NCBI GenBank assembly: GCA_900554545.1 | Contig: USHW01000016.1 | Location: forward strand, 1-38,116 | Source of the DNA: an uncultured Prevotella sp. | GTDB taxonomy: Bacteria; Bacteroidota; Bacteroidia; Bacteroidales; Bacteroidaceae | Length of the DNA: 38,116 bases | Direction of reading: 5' to 3' | The notes under the pieces: generated by a model | The model's input: the letters and a program-made list of their open reading frames with translations, nothing else | Database searches by the model: none | Told to the model about the DNA's origin: nothing | Part shown: positions 6,876-14,830 of the stretch, one piece after another | How positions within the stretch are numbered: position 1 is the first letter of the stretch | Layout of the letters: every line of letters starts with the position of its first letter | Program-made: the position numbers and the translations under genes

Positions 6876-9752
6876 CTAATGTAAATTATTCAGACTTCCG
6901 GCCGATGCCGTTGCGCGTTCGGGTTTTTGCTCTACGTCGCTTCCCTGCACTCTGTCCGGCTCGTCACTGACGGGCCGCAGGGGCGAAACGTAATAGTTGT
7001 TGGTTAGCTCTATGAGGCTACCGCCAGCGTGCAGACGGGCGTATGTGGCATCGTCTGACTCCGCTTTGCCGGGCATCGGACGGGCGAAGTATGTGGTGTA
7101 CACATGAGCCTGACCGCCGCGGACATCTATTCCGGGCGCTCCGCAGCTGGCAAAGTTGCCCTGCTGGAGGCGCAGTGTGCCGTTGTTCACTATCGAGCCG
7201 ACAACCGGGCTGCCCCAGAACGCGCTGTTATAGAGCGTCAGCTGGGCGTCGGGATGCACCTTGCCGGTGCCCGGCTCGCCGCCCATCAGCACGTATGAGC
7301 GCACTGGCTGCTCCTTGATGTGCGTGTTCACAAGCTCAGAGTTGATGGCGGTTATCTTGGTGTCCTTGCCTGCATCCTCGACAAACAGCGAGAAGGTGCA
7401 GCCGTCAGAGCCGTGTCCGATGACCGTCATCTGCCCCGGATAGTTGCCCGTAACGGCGTCTTTCAGGAAATGGATGCCGTAGATTGAGCCGTACACGAAG
7501 TTGTTGAATATGGTCTGGTTCTTCACGTCCGCAAACTTCAACGCGCTGCAGTTGGACTGCACGAAGCTCGTCATCGACAGGTCGGGATAGCCCTGTCCGC
7601 CGCGCGGCATACGCGAACCGTAGTGCGGATTGAACTGCATGTTGCGGATGAAGCCGCCCTCTGCTCCGCCGCCTACCCATATTCCGGCACGCAGCAGCAC
7701 GCCTGCGAAGTAGTCAACGTAGTGGCCGCTGGTGTCGCACGACGCGAGGTCGATGCCATTGTCGCCCATAGTCACGGTGACGTTGACTACATACACCCTC
7801 GGCCCTTGCCCTTGGATAAGGAACGGAGTGCGGCGCGGATTGTCCTTTGTGAAGCCGTCTGAAGCGATGTTCAGCTGGGCTATGTTCAGTCCGTTAAGGC
7901 CTGCGCCCTCTTCAAGCTGTATCAGCGACGCTCCTTTTTCTCCCTTCTCACCGCCGTCATAATTGGTGAATATGGCCGTTCCTCCACTCTGCGTGTGGTG
8001 CTGAACGTCCCAACTGCCGCGTAGCTCTACGCCCGACGGCACACGTATGGGCCGCTCAACGAGGTAACGTCCTGCCGGAAGATAGAGCGTTCCGCCGCCT
8101 GCGCGCTTCACGTCGTCAAGCAACGACTGCAACCGTGACGACACGTCAACCGCCGGCACATCGTTGTTATAGCCCGTAGCGCAGGGAAGCAAGGCGCGTA
8201 TGACGACATCCGACGACGGACGCGGACGCACATCAATGTCCGTCTTGATGTCGGCCGGCATCGGCTGGATGTCATACTCTCCGCCGGTGACAATATCCAC
8301 ATCGGCCGAACGGCTCTTGTCAGTCACCTGCAACTTGCGTTTGTAACCGGAGTTGACGGCCTTCAGCGCACCGGTTTCCGCCCCGAGGTAAACATGTTGG
8401 CCGGGTTTCGAGAAGCTGCACTGCGTAAGCAGGGCGTTGCCGCTGTTCATACGAAGGGCGTAGTCAGGGTAATCGGAGAAGCTACAGTTCTCGAACGAGA
8501 CAACGCCTCCACTGCCGTCGCTCACCACCGGGCCGGTGAAGCTGACGCCGTTGAACTGTACCGACGTGCGGAAGTCTTTGTAGAAATACACCGCGTTGCC
8601 GCCGTCACCGGCACCGAACGATGAGTTTGATATGAGAAGTCCGTATGGATTGACACCCTCTACGTAAAGACCGTTCACGCAATCGTCGATGTGTATGCCG
8701 TAAAACTGGGCGTTCGGCGTGTCCGAATAGCCCGGTTCGCGGCCTATCCACATGCCGGTGTTATAGCCGCTTACGTCGAGATAGGACACATATTCCCAGT
8801 CGGAGCGGTGCATGCGGTAGCCGGTGCCGTTGGCCTTGGTGTACGCCTTGACCCTGTCCAATGACGGAGCGCCGGGCAAACCGGACTCCGCCCAGTAACG
8901 GGGGCTGATTTTCACGTTCTCGATGCGCCCTATGTCAGTGCATACATGCACCTCAACGCCAGTACTAAGAGCCGTGATGTAACTGTTGAGAAGGTAGTGA
9001 AGCTCGCTCGGAGCGGAGTAAAAACCATTATAAGAGTTGACAAGCGTGACATTCTCCACTGTGGCGCAGTCGCCTCCTGTCTGGAACAACGTCCACGGAT
9101 AAGGGCACACATCGCCGGCATCCTGCTCGGGATACCATATCGAAAGGTTGCACACGCCGGTGCCTGCGGCCATCTCGATGAAGCGGTCGGCTATGCTGGT
9201 ATATGTCGTGTGCAGGGCGTTGCCGGCCTGGGGGTCGTTCCACCAGCTCTCCACCGCGCCGTCATAGTTGGGAGCGTCCTTGCCGACGCGCACTTCAAGT
9301 ATGGTGCCCTTCACCTTGCCGCCATGCTTTTCAGGGTCGGCCCAGTCGCCGCGCAGCTGCACCCCGGCAAGCAGGCTCAGCACATATTCATAACTGTAAG
9401 ACTTCAGCTCCTCGTCATTGCCGCGGCGCACACGCACCTGCTTGCTGCCGGTTTGCGTGCTCCGGAACTCGTAGTTGCCCACAGGGACGTACACTACACC
9501 GCCGCCTGCACGGTAAGCGGCGTCGATGGCCGACTGAAAGGCCGCACGGTTGTCGAAGCCGGGCTGCGCCTTCGCACCGTAATCGGTGACTACATAATCA
9601 GAAATAACCCAGTCTTTTGCAGGATAGACAGTCTTGATACTATGTCCAACCACACCGGAAGAGGAGCAAGCCCCACCGCCATGCGGCAGCATCAGAGCCG
9701 CCGCGACCATCACCAAAGCCTTGCCATGGACGATAACTTTTAACTTTGCCAT
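6876..9752 (-). CDS. Secreted right-handed beta-helix protein with two pectate-lyase-3-like domains
   Basis: The product has 958 residues from the ATG at 9752. The frame is open four codons further to 9764, but MAKLKVIVHGKALVMVAAALML is a better signal peptide. A cysteine follows (GGACSSS) but the lipobox is poor, so lipidation is doubtful. Two copies of a pectate_lyase_3 / GH55-like start motif are visible. One is VTDYGAKAQPGFDNRAAFQ...GGGVVYVPVGNYEF (about 55-105), the other DVSSRLQSLLDDVKRAGGGTLYLPAGRY (about 545-575), each followed by VQLRGDW/VELRGSW. The remainder consists of short beta-strand repeats typical of a parallel beta-helix. Such proteins often bind or cleave polysaccharides outside the cell, but no catalytic residues can be assigned here. 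There is no SusCD pair or other carbohydrate gene nearby, so the substrate is unknown. Both domains in one chain suggest internal duplication. Confidence 0.85.
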   Translation of the reverse strand: MAKLKVIVHGKALVMVAAALMLPHGGGACSSSGVVGHSIKTVYPAKDWVISDYVVTDYGAKAQPGFDNRAAFQSAIDAAYRAGGGVVYVPVGNYEFRSTQTGSKQVRVRRGNDEELKSYSYEYVLSLLAGVQLRGDWADPEKHGGKVKGTILEVRVGKDAPNYDGAVESWWNDPQAGNALHTTYTSIADRFIEMAAGTGVCNLSIWYPEQDAGDVCPYPWTLFQTGGDCATVENVTLVNSYNGFYSAPSELHYLLNSYITALSTGVEVHVCTDIGRIENVKISPRYWAESGLPGAPSLDRVKAYTKANGTGYRMHRSDWEYVSYLDVSGYNTGMWIGREPGYSDTPNAQFYGIHIDDCVNGLYVEGVNPYGLLISNSSFGAGDGGNAVYFYKDFRTSVQFNGVSFTGPVVSDGSGGVVSFENCSFSDYPDYALRMNSGNALLTQCSFSKPGQHVYLGAETGALKAVNSGYKRKLQVTDKSRSADVDIVTGGEYDIQPMPADIKTDIDVRPRPSSDVVIRALLPCATGYNNDVPAVDVSSRLQSLLDDVKRAGGGTLYLPAGRYLVERPIRVPSGVELRGSWDVQHHTQSGGTAIFTNYDGGEKGEKGASLIQLEEGAGLNGLNIAQLNIASDGFTKDNPRRTPFLIQGQGPRVYVVNVTVTMGDNGIDLASCDTSGHYVDYFAGVLLRAGIWVGGGAEGGFIRNMQFNPHYGSRMPRGGQGYPDLSMTSFVQSNCSALKFADVKNQTIFNNFVYGSIYGIHFLKDAVTGNYPGQMTVIGHGSDGCTFSLFVEDAGKDTKITAINSELVNTHIKEQPVRSYVLMGGEPGTGKVHPDAQLTLYNSAFWGSPVVGSIVNNGTLRLQQGNFASCGAPGIDVRGGQAHVYTTYFARPMPGKAESDDATYARLHAGGSLIELTNNYYVSPLRPVSDEPDRVQGSDVEQKPERATASAGSLNNLH

Positions 9753-9764
9753 AAATAAAAACAT

Positions 9765-10095
9765 GTGTTAGTTGATGTACATCTGTTCGCTAACGGACGC
9801 ACTACGCCCCTGCACAGCCACGCACGGCACCGTTAAACGGCGGCCATTGCTGCGGATGTGTGACGGCACAACACCGCCAAAGGAGCGTGACACGGCACGT
9901 CCTCATTGCAGGATTGGATGTAAGTGTGGTGATGGTCTTGCAAGTTTCCGCCGTGCTACGCCGCTACCTTCAATCCGCCGGCCGGCCGTTCCACTGACGT
10001 GCGGCCGCCGCGTATGTAGCCATTAACGTATGTATGCAGGCGTGCGGACAGCCGCACAACTTGCTTGACATTATATGGATATGTGTGTTTGGATT
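9765..10095. other. Intergenic or leader region upstream of the beta-helix gene
   Basis: About 330 bases separate the beta-helix ATG from the best promoter. If that promoter is used, this is an unusually long leader. It contains a perfect hairpin (GTGCGG at 10042-10047, CCGCAC at 10052-10057) and no open frame with protein-like composition. I see no known riboswitch motif. Confidence 0.45.
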
Positions 10096-10127
10096 GTCAA
10101 AGATAAGGCTAAAAAACGAAACGGCCA
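10096..10127 (-). promoter_or_regulatory. Candidate promoter facing the beta-helix gene
   Basis: On the minus strand TTTG (10127-10124), 20 bases, then TATCTTTG (10103-10096) fit the Bacteroidetes consensus. The sequence is close to the dnaE promoter, sharing most of AAAAAACGARACGGCCAAAA. It implies a leader of about 340 bases for the downstream gene. Confidence 0.5.
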
Positions 10128-10262
10128 AAAAGAAAGCCGCAATATATTGATTTTTTAACGAACTGCGACAGCCATAAAAACACCAAGACAAACATTGATA
10201 AAAAGCCTTCTGTGGAGCGGCAAGTAACCGGCTGCACAACAGCCTGATATTCAATACGTTAT

Positions 10263-10343
10263 AAAAGGCCGTCTTTTGCATTGCAAAACATGGCCTTTTA
10301 GACGGTAAAAGATGGCCTTTTGCATGGCAAATTGCCACTTTTT
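10263..10343. repeat. 22-base-period palindrome array, copy B
   Basis: Units at 10263 (AAAAGGCCGTCTTTT), 10285, 10307 and 10329 (AAATTGCCACTTTTT) are spaced by GCATTGC, AGACGGT and GCATGGC, an exact 22-base period. On the minus strand the element starts with GGCAAATTGCCATGC, as in copies F and G, and is followed by a tail ATAACGTATTGAATATCA. The last codons and stop of the truncated kinase fragment are read from this array. Confidence 0.88.
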
Positions 10344-10804
10344 TTCTCATTCTCGGCGGTGATGTAGGCGTACAGATAATGAGCGTTGGTGTACACACTC
10401 GATATGAAGGTGGAGAGAATGGCATAGACATAAATGTGCTGCACCTGAAGGAACGGCAGGTTGTCCATCTCGAACAGCCAGCCCGTAACAAACGAAAGGA
10501 GATAGGCCATGGCGTTGTTGAGCAGCAGGAATATGAGCGAATAGGCCATCAGACTGACGTAAGGACGGGCCGTGAAGACAAAACGGCTGTAGACGATACA
10601 GCTGTAAAATATGGACAACTGAACGAAAAGGAAGATGCAGACAAGGGTTACGGCCACGTCTAAAAGGTAAACCGACAACGGATTGCCACCGGAATAGAAC
10701 TCGCGCGACTGACCGTCGGTAGCGATGTAAAGCAGCATGTACAGCGCATACGTGACAAATGTGAGCAGCAGGCGGCTTCTGAATGTGTCGAACCAGAACT
10801 TCAT
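10298..10804 (-). pseudogene. Truncated membrane part of a probable LytS-type histidine kinase
   Basis: The 168-codon frame starts MKFWFDTFRSRLLLTFVTYA and has four hydrophobic segments at about residues 10-27, 43-71, 81-110 and 124-146, followed by a charged helix (YITAENEKK). This layout matches the N-terminal membrane part of Bacteroidetes LytS/YehU-type kinases. The DHp and ATPase parts that should follow are absent. The final ten or so codons (SGNLPCKRPSFTV) are translated from the 22-base array B, and no kinase sequence is found beyond it. A TAACTTTG box lies upstream (10846-10839). It could instead be an intact small membrane protein, but the junction with the repeat argues for truncation. 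Confidence 0.6.
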
Positions 10805-10838
10805 ACGTATATCTTACCCTTGTTTGATTAGAGTGATG

Positions 10839-10846
10839 CAAAGTTA
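10839..10846 (-). promoter_or_regulatory. TAACTTTG -7 box upstream of the kinase fragment
   Basis: The box reads TAACTTTG on the minus strand, about 35 bases before the ATG at 10804. No convincing -33 element is seen at 19-20 bases, so this is a weak call. Confidence 0.4.
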
Positions 10847-11008
10847 AGTATTTTTTCATTACATTATGCCACAGGCATAACCCAACCGTAAAATATGACA
10901 CCTGAAACGCAGGGGCGGACGCTAACCTGCGGCGGACAGCAATGCGGCACAACATGACACATTATGCTGAAATACATTGAAAAAAACAATCATGTCAGAA
11001 AAAAGCAT

Positions 11009-11016
11009 TATCTTTG
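11009..11016 (+). promoter_or_regulatory. -7 box for the 6S-like RNA
   Basis: TATCTTTG matches TAnnTTTG exactly and would start a transcript near 11021-11023, just before the predicted RNA structure. The -33 element is not obvious. Confidence 0.55.
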
Positions 11017-11021
11017 TACCG

Positions 11022-11244
11022 ACCCTACTATAAGGGGCATGACATAGAAGTAAGACAAGCGTGTCTTGCGCTGATTGTTTCTCAACTCATAAAACGACCA
11101 AACATATAAAGAGTAATAGGGAAACATGGTTGAAGTGCGCCCGAGATAGCGGGTGTATGCTTTGCCTTGTTTTATCTATTACGGGTTCTTGGTCGTTCCC
11201 TTGAGTTGGTTAAGACAATCGCAAAGGATATGCCTGCCTTTTTT
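11022..11244 (+). ncRNA. ssrS: Candidate 6S-like RNA
   Basis: No protein frame covers this stretch, yet it folds into one long rod. The closing stem is GGGCAT (11035-11040) with ATGCCT (11230-11235). A small side hairpin follows, AAGACA/TGTCTT (11052-11067). The main stem has GATTGT/ACAATC (11073/11215), CAACTCA/TGAGTTG (11083/11202), ACGACCAA/TTGGTCGT (11094/11189) and GTAATAG/CTATTAC (11113/11176), separated by internal loops, with a GC-rich apical hairpin near CCCG/CGGG. It starts just after a TATCTTTG box and ends in a T6 run (11239-11244). Length (about 220) and the single-rod shape match 6S RNA, which binds and holds RNA polymerase. I identify it from shape alone; it could be another structured RNA. 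Confidence 0.6.
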
Positions 11245-11372
11245 ATGTCCATACTTAGCGATTAGCAGAAGCAAAGACAACTCATAAATACGACAAAAAA
11301 AATGAAAAGTTTTTTATTTCTGCACCCTGCCTGTAATTCGGCAACGCACCGGGTTACGGGAAAGGGGGAGGT

Positions 11373-12220
11373 ATGCCAGGCGAGACTTGGCTGCCTTTCA
11401 AAGAGATTACGGCAACCGTAATACTTGCCGTATGTACATGCAACATGACGGCAGCGGCACAAACAGCAGGCAGAGACAGCACCGCGCGTGAAGACGCGAC
11501 ATGTAAGTTCAAAGCCACGCAGCTTATCGTGCCGTCCGTATTGATAGCCACAGGCTCAATCGGGGTATGCAACGGATGGTTTCACTCCGTAAACCGGGAC
11601 GTAAAGGACAATATGACCGAATGGAGGAAAAACAAGTACGTAAAAGTGGACGACTATCTGCAATACCTGCCTGTAGCGGCAAACGTCGGTTTGGGACTTA
11701 CCGGCATAAAAGCCCGTCATCTGCTCAGGGAGAGGGTGGCATGTACGGCCACGGCATACCTTGTAATGGGAATAATGGTGAACGTAACCAAGAGAGCGGT
11801 TGGCGAAAAGCGTCCCGACACGAACGCACGCAACTCGTTCCCGTCAGGACATACCGCAACAGCGTTTATGGGAGCGGAACTCGTGCGCAAAGAATACGGC
11901 AACGCAGCCGGACTGTGCGCATACGCAGTGGCTACAAACGGGGGGGGGGGGGGGGGGGGAAAAAAAAACCCCACCGTGCACTACAGAGGGGCGGGCGGCC
12001 GGGGCGCGCGCCACCCCCCCCCCCCCCCCCCCGCCACTGGCTTAACGACATCGTAGCCGGGGCCGGAATGGGCATAATGTCGGCAAAAATAGGCTTTTGG
12101 CTATTGCCGTGGGAGAAGCGTCTGTTCGGCTGGGACAAGAAGAAAAACGACGCGGCACTACTACCCTACATCGACACTCAAAGCAACGGACTCGCCATGA
12201 CATTCTACACGACATTCTGA
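11373..12220 (+). pseudogene. PAP2-family phosphatase gene interrupted by a G20...C19 stretch
   Basis: The first part (frame of 11373) encodes a hydrophobic N-terminus and then PAP2 motif 1 KRAVGEKRP and motif 2 FPSGHTATAF, so this is a type 2 phosphatidic acid phosphatase-like enzyme, probably membrane- or envelope-located. The C-terminal part, RHWLNDIVAGAGMGIMSAK to FYTTF, carrying motif 3 (RHWLND), is in another frame (ending at 12220). Between them, 11940-12032 is a run of 20 G, nine A, GC-rich sequence and 19 C, which matches no family member and shifts the frame. Both sides of the gap are normal PAP2 sequence, so the gene was probably intact and the break is likely a sequencing or assembly error. 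The ATG at 11373 follows GGGGGAGGT, an unusually strong Shine-Dalgarno for this genome. Confidence 0.8.
11940..12032. other. Homopolymer-bounded low-complexity insert, probable artefact
   Basis: G20 (11940-11959) is followed by A9, then CCCC and about 40 GC-rich bases, then C19 (12014-12032). The layout is symmetrical, with poly-G on each strand, as would arise from signal-less cycles of two-colour sequencing read from both sides. Nothing else in the window has this composition. Confidence 0.75.
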
Positions 12221-12258
12221 CGTTTGACAAACACAAGCAACCCGGCATAAACAAAAAA

Positions 12259-12295
12259 GATGCGCCATCCTTAACGGACGGCGCATCCTTTTTTT
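12259..12295. terminator. Bidirectional terminator between the PAP2 and TPR genes
   Basis: GATGCGCCATCC (12259-12270) and GGACGGCGCATC (12276-12287) form a 12-base stem with one mismatch and a 5-base loop. T7 follows (12289-12295) and A6 precedes it on the plus strand, so it can serve both converging genes. Confidence 0.88.
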
Positions 12296-12318
12296 ATCGC
12301 TTTTTATGTATAACCTGA

Positions 12319-13743
12319 TTATTGCAGTACACTCATAGCCTGCGTTGCTGTCGGGTTCTGCGGGTCTATGGCGAGCACCTTCTCATAATATGTCTTGGCC
12401 GTAGCGTTGTCTTCCTTCACGATGTAATAATAGCCAAGATAGAGGTAAGGCTCGATAAGGAGCTTGGGATTGTCGGCATGTTCAGTCTGAGCCAGCTGTG
12501 CATACTCCTCATAGAACGGTTTTGCAAGACCTTGGGTTGTCTCCGGGTCGAGCTGTGAGTTGATACGCGCACGCATCATGGTAGCATAGAGCTTGTTGCT
12601 CTCTGATTCAGCAGCAATCTTACCGTATATCTCGTCAGCCTTCTTAAAGGCGTTCACCTTGTCGGCTGTGAGAGAGTCGATTGATGCAGCCTGCTGCATA
12701 TAAAGCTGTGCAAGGCCGTCAAGGTCGGGTACTGACGGCTTTTCTACCTTGCTCAGATACTCGTCGTAATAAGCGAGACCGTTTGTGAAATCACCCTTTG
12801 CAATATAGGCGTCTGACAACTGCTTGCGCACGTCGTTCAGCTCGGCGTTCATCTCCAAAGCCTTCTTGAACTGCTCGATAGCCTGGTCGTATGCGCTGTC
12901 TCCCATAAGGGCGTAGCCGTAATACTGATAGTCACGAGCCGAAATCTTGGCACTGTCTGACTTGTTGAAAAGCGCATCAGCATACTTCAAAGCATTCTTG
13001 TAGTCCTTAAGGTCGGTATAGTTATAGAATGTTATACGGTTCATGGCCGCGCTGCGCGGGTTCTTGTTGACGCCGAACAACGAAACCTCAAGGCTCTTCT
13101 GCGAATTGGCAAGAAGAAGCTCTGCAGTGGCATACTCGGTAAGATAGTTTTCCTTCAAAAGGTTCTTGTCCACCTTTGCATAATATTCTGCAGCCTGCTC
13201 CAGCTTATTCGCACCATAGAAGAAGTGGGCTGCCTCTGCATCAACAGGATAAGTGGGGTCGATAGCGCGCAGTTCCTCAAGCTTTGCTACAGCTCCCTCG
13301 GGGTCAACCTTACGGTACACAGAAGCATACTTGATGTAACCTGTCGGGTTCTTGGGGTCGAAATGAATGGCCTGATTGTAATAACTTGCAGCACCGCCAC
13401 CTTCATTGCTGCTCAACGCAGCGAGGTCGCCCAAAAGGATTGACGCAAGAGCCTTGCCCTTATCGTCCTTTCCACGCTCCAAAGCCATATTGGCGTACTC
13501 ACGTGCCGAAACGGTGTCACGTATTTCCAAATAAGCACGACCAAGACCGGCCAAAGCCTCCGCATTCTTCTTGTTCTCCTTAACAAAGTCCTTAACCTGG
13601 TCTTCAACAGCTCCAGGATTTGACTTGTTGCTTACTATTACTTTTGTGATGGCATCTACTTGCGACTTTACATCTTGAGCCACTGACGGAGCTGATACTG
13701 CCGTAATCAAAGCTCCTGCTAAAAAATATTTAATTGCTTTCAT
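12319..13743 (-). CDS. Exported TPR-repeat protein of the TonB operon
   Basis: The product of 474 residues starts MKAIKYFLAGALITAVSAPSVAQ, a signal peptide with an expected cut after VAQ, so it should be periplasmic. The frame is open to a TTG at 13749, but the ATG at 13743 begins the signal peptide. TPR-like helical pairs run through the whole chain, for example AEALAGLGRAYLEIRDTVSAREYANMAL (near 56-83), YYGYALMGDSAYDQAIEQFKKALEMN and YLYLGYYYIVKEDNATAKTYYEKVLAIDPQNP near the C-terminus. TPR proteins are scaffolds. The gene is the last of the exbB-exbD-exbD-tonB-pstS-like cluster, 117 bases after the PstS-like gene, so it may assist the TonB system or the PstS-like protein. No specific role can be read from sequence. 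Confidence 0.88.
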   Translation of the reverse strand: MKAIKYFLAGALITAVSAPSVAQDVKSQVDAITKVIVSNKSNPGAVEDQVKDFVKENKKNAEALAGLGRAYLEIRDTVSAREYANMALERGKDDKGKALASILLGDLAALSSNEGGGAASYYNQAIHFDPKNPTGYIKYASVYRKVDPEGAVAKLEELRAIDPTYPVDAEAAHFFYGANKLEQAAEYYAKVDKNLLKENYLTEYATAELLLANSQKSLEVSLFGVNKNPRSAAMNRITFYNYTDLKDYKNALKYADALFNKSDSAKISARDYQYYGYALMGDSAYDQAIEQFKKALEMNAELNDVRKQLSDAYIAKGDFTNGLAYYDEYLSKVEKPSVPDLDGLAQLYMQQAASIDSLTADKVNAFKKADEIYGKIAAESESNKLYATMMRARINSQLDPETTQGLAKPFYEEYAQLAQTEHADNPKLLIEPYLYLGYYYIVKEDNATAKTYYEKVLAIDPQNPTATQAMSVLQ

Positions 13744-13860
13744 AATCAAAATATTTTACAAACAATCACTTAAACCAATATCAAAATAAAACCTTATCTG
13801 CTAAAATCAATTTAAAACGTTGCACTCCTTACTCATAGGACAACATAAACCCATAAAAGT

Positions 13861-14820
13861 TTAATCGCTGGTTACATTAACAGTTCTAACCGTTATGTCG
13901 CCCCGCATGGGCAACAGACCCGACTTGAAAATTATTAACTGCCCCTTGGGTCCTTCTATAAAATGGGCGAACCCCCATGGCAGACCGTTTATAGGGTCGT
14001 TAAGCAACGCATATATAGTTCTCACCAACGGATAACGTCCGTCAAGCAAGTATGCCTGGTAAGGTTTCCAGCTGTTCATGTAAGTTGCTGTATCCATACG
14101 GCTTACCGACATAACTGTAATGTTCTTCTTGAATGTGGTGTTAGTGGTGTCACGCTTGTCATTCAACCAGTTAGAGCCTATTATACCAATGGCATTGGGA
14201 GTTTTCTCGACATAATCAATCACCTCCTTGCTCGTCATGGCCGCCACGATGTTGGGACTGTTGATTGGCTTGCCGTCAAGCAACGAATCTACACAGAAAT
14301 GAACCGCACTTGACTTTTTGTTGTCAAAAACCACTAATATGTCACCTCGTTTAGAACCCGGAACAATGTCGCTCCAAGTCTTCGCCTGCCCGTTAAGCAC
14401 ACGCTTTATATCCTTTACGGTAATACACGAATCAGTGTTCTCCCTGTTGATAATAAGCGACAGCCCGTCATAAGCCAATGGAATGGCCACAGGCAGATAA
14501 TTACGGGCCTTGAGATTTTCAAATTCTTCCTTCGTGAAATTCCTTGAAGTGATGGCGAGCTGTATACTGTCGGTCATAAGCATATTGACCGCATCAAGCT
14601 CGTTGGTATAAATCGGAGTTAGTTTCGCCTCACGATAAATACTTTCAAAAACTTGTATTTGTTCGTCTATAATCGGACTAAAACTTTCGTCAGAAGCGAA
14701 AGATATCGCTCCTGACGAATAAGTATCTGTCCTACCGCTCTTGGGCTTGTCGGCACAAGCCGAAACAAGCCCCAAGAACAGTGCGAATCCTACAAAACCG
14801 TAGAATAGTTCTTTCTTCAT
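13861..14820 (-). CDS. PstS-like phosphate-binding lipoprotein in the TonB operon
   Basis: This 319-residue protein has a lipoprotein signal (MKKELFYGFVGFALFLGLVSAC, lipobox VSAC, Cys22). The body is a periplasmic binding protein of the PstS-like type, with FASDESFSPIIDEQI near the mature N-terminus, SIQLAITSRNFTKEEF, VAIPLAYDGLSLIIN, the KDIKRVLNGQAKTWSDI motif and a NAIGIIGSNWL segment. PstS proteins bind phosphate for the PstCAB importer. Here no pstCAB genes are present; instead the gene follows tonB by ten bases, and this combination recurs in Bacteroidetes. It may therefore bind a ligand used with TonB transport, but this is inference. Phosphate-contacting residues cannot be assigned with certainty, so the ligand is open. 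Confidence 0.88.
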   Translation of the reverse strand: MKKELFYGFVGFALFLGLVSACADKPKSGRTDTYSSGAISFASDESFSPIIDEQIQVFESIYREAKLTPIYTNELDAVNMLMTDSIQLAITSRNFTKEEFENLKARNYLPVAIPLAYDGLSLIINRENTDSCITVKDIKRVLNGQAKTWSDIVPGSKRGDILVVFDNKKSSAVHFCVDSLLDGKPINSPNIVAAMTSKEVIDYVEKTPNAIGIIGSNWLNDKRDTTNTTFKKNITVMSVSRMDTATYMNSWKPYQAYLLDGRYPLVRTIYALLNDPINGLPWGFAHFIEGPKGQLIIFKSGLLPMRGDITVRTVNVTSD

Positions 14821-14830
14821 TTTGCCTTAA

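Noticed and set aside
11022..11244. The RNA as tmRNA or RNase P RNA
   Set aside because: No tag-coding frame or tRNA-like ends, and no conserved RNase P core words are seen; a single long rod fits 6S better.
11940..12032. G20/C19 block as a phase-variation tract controlling the PAP2 gene
   Set aside because: A single homopolymer would be expected; here two complementary runs enclose unrelated GC-rich sequence and do not fit the protein family, so an artefact is more likely.
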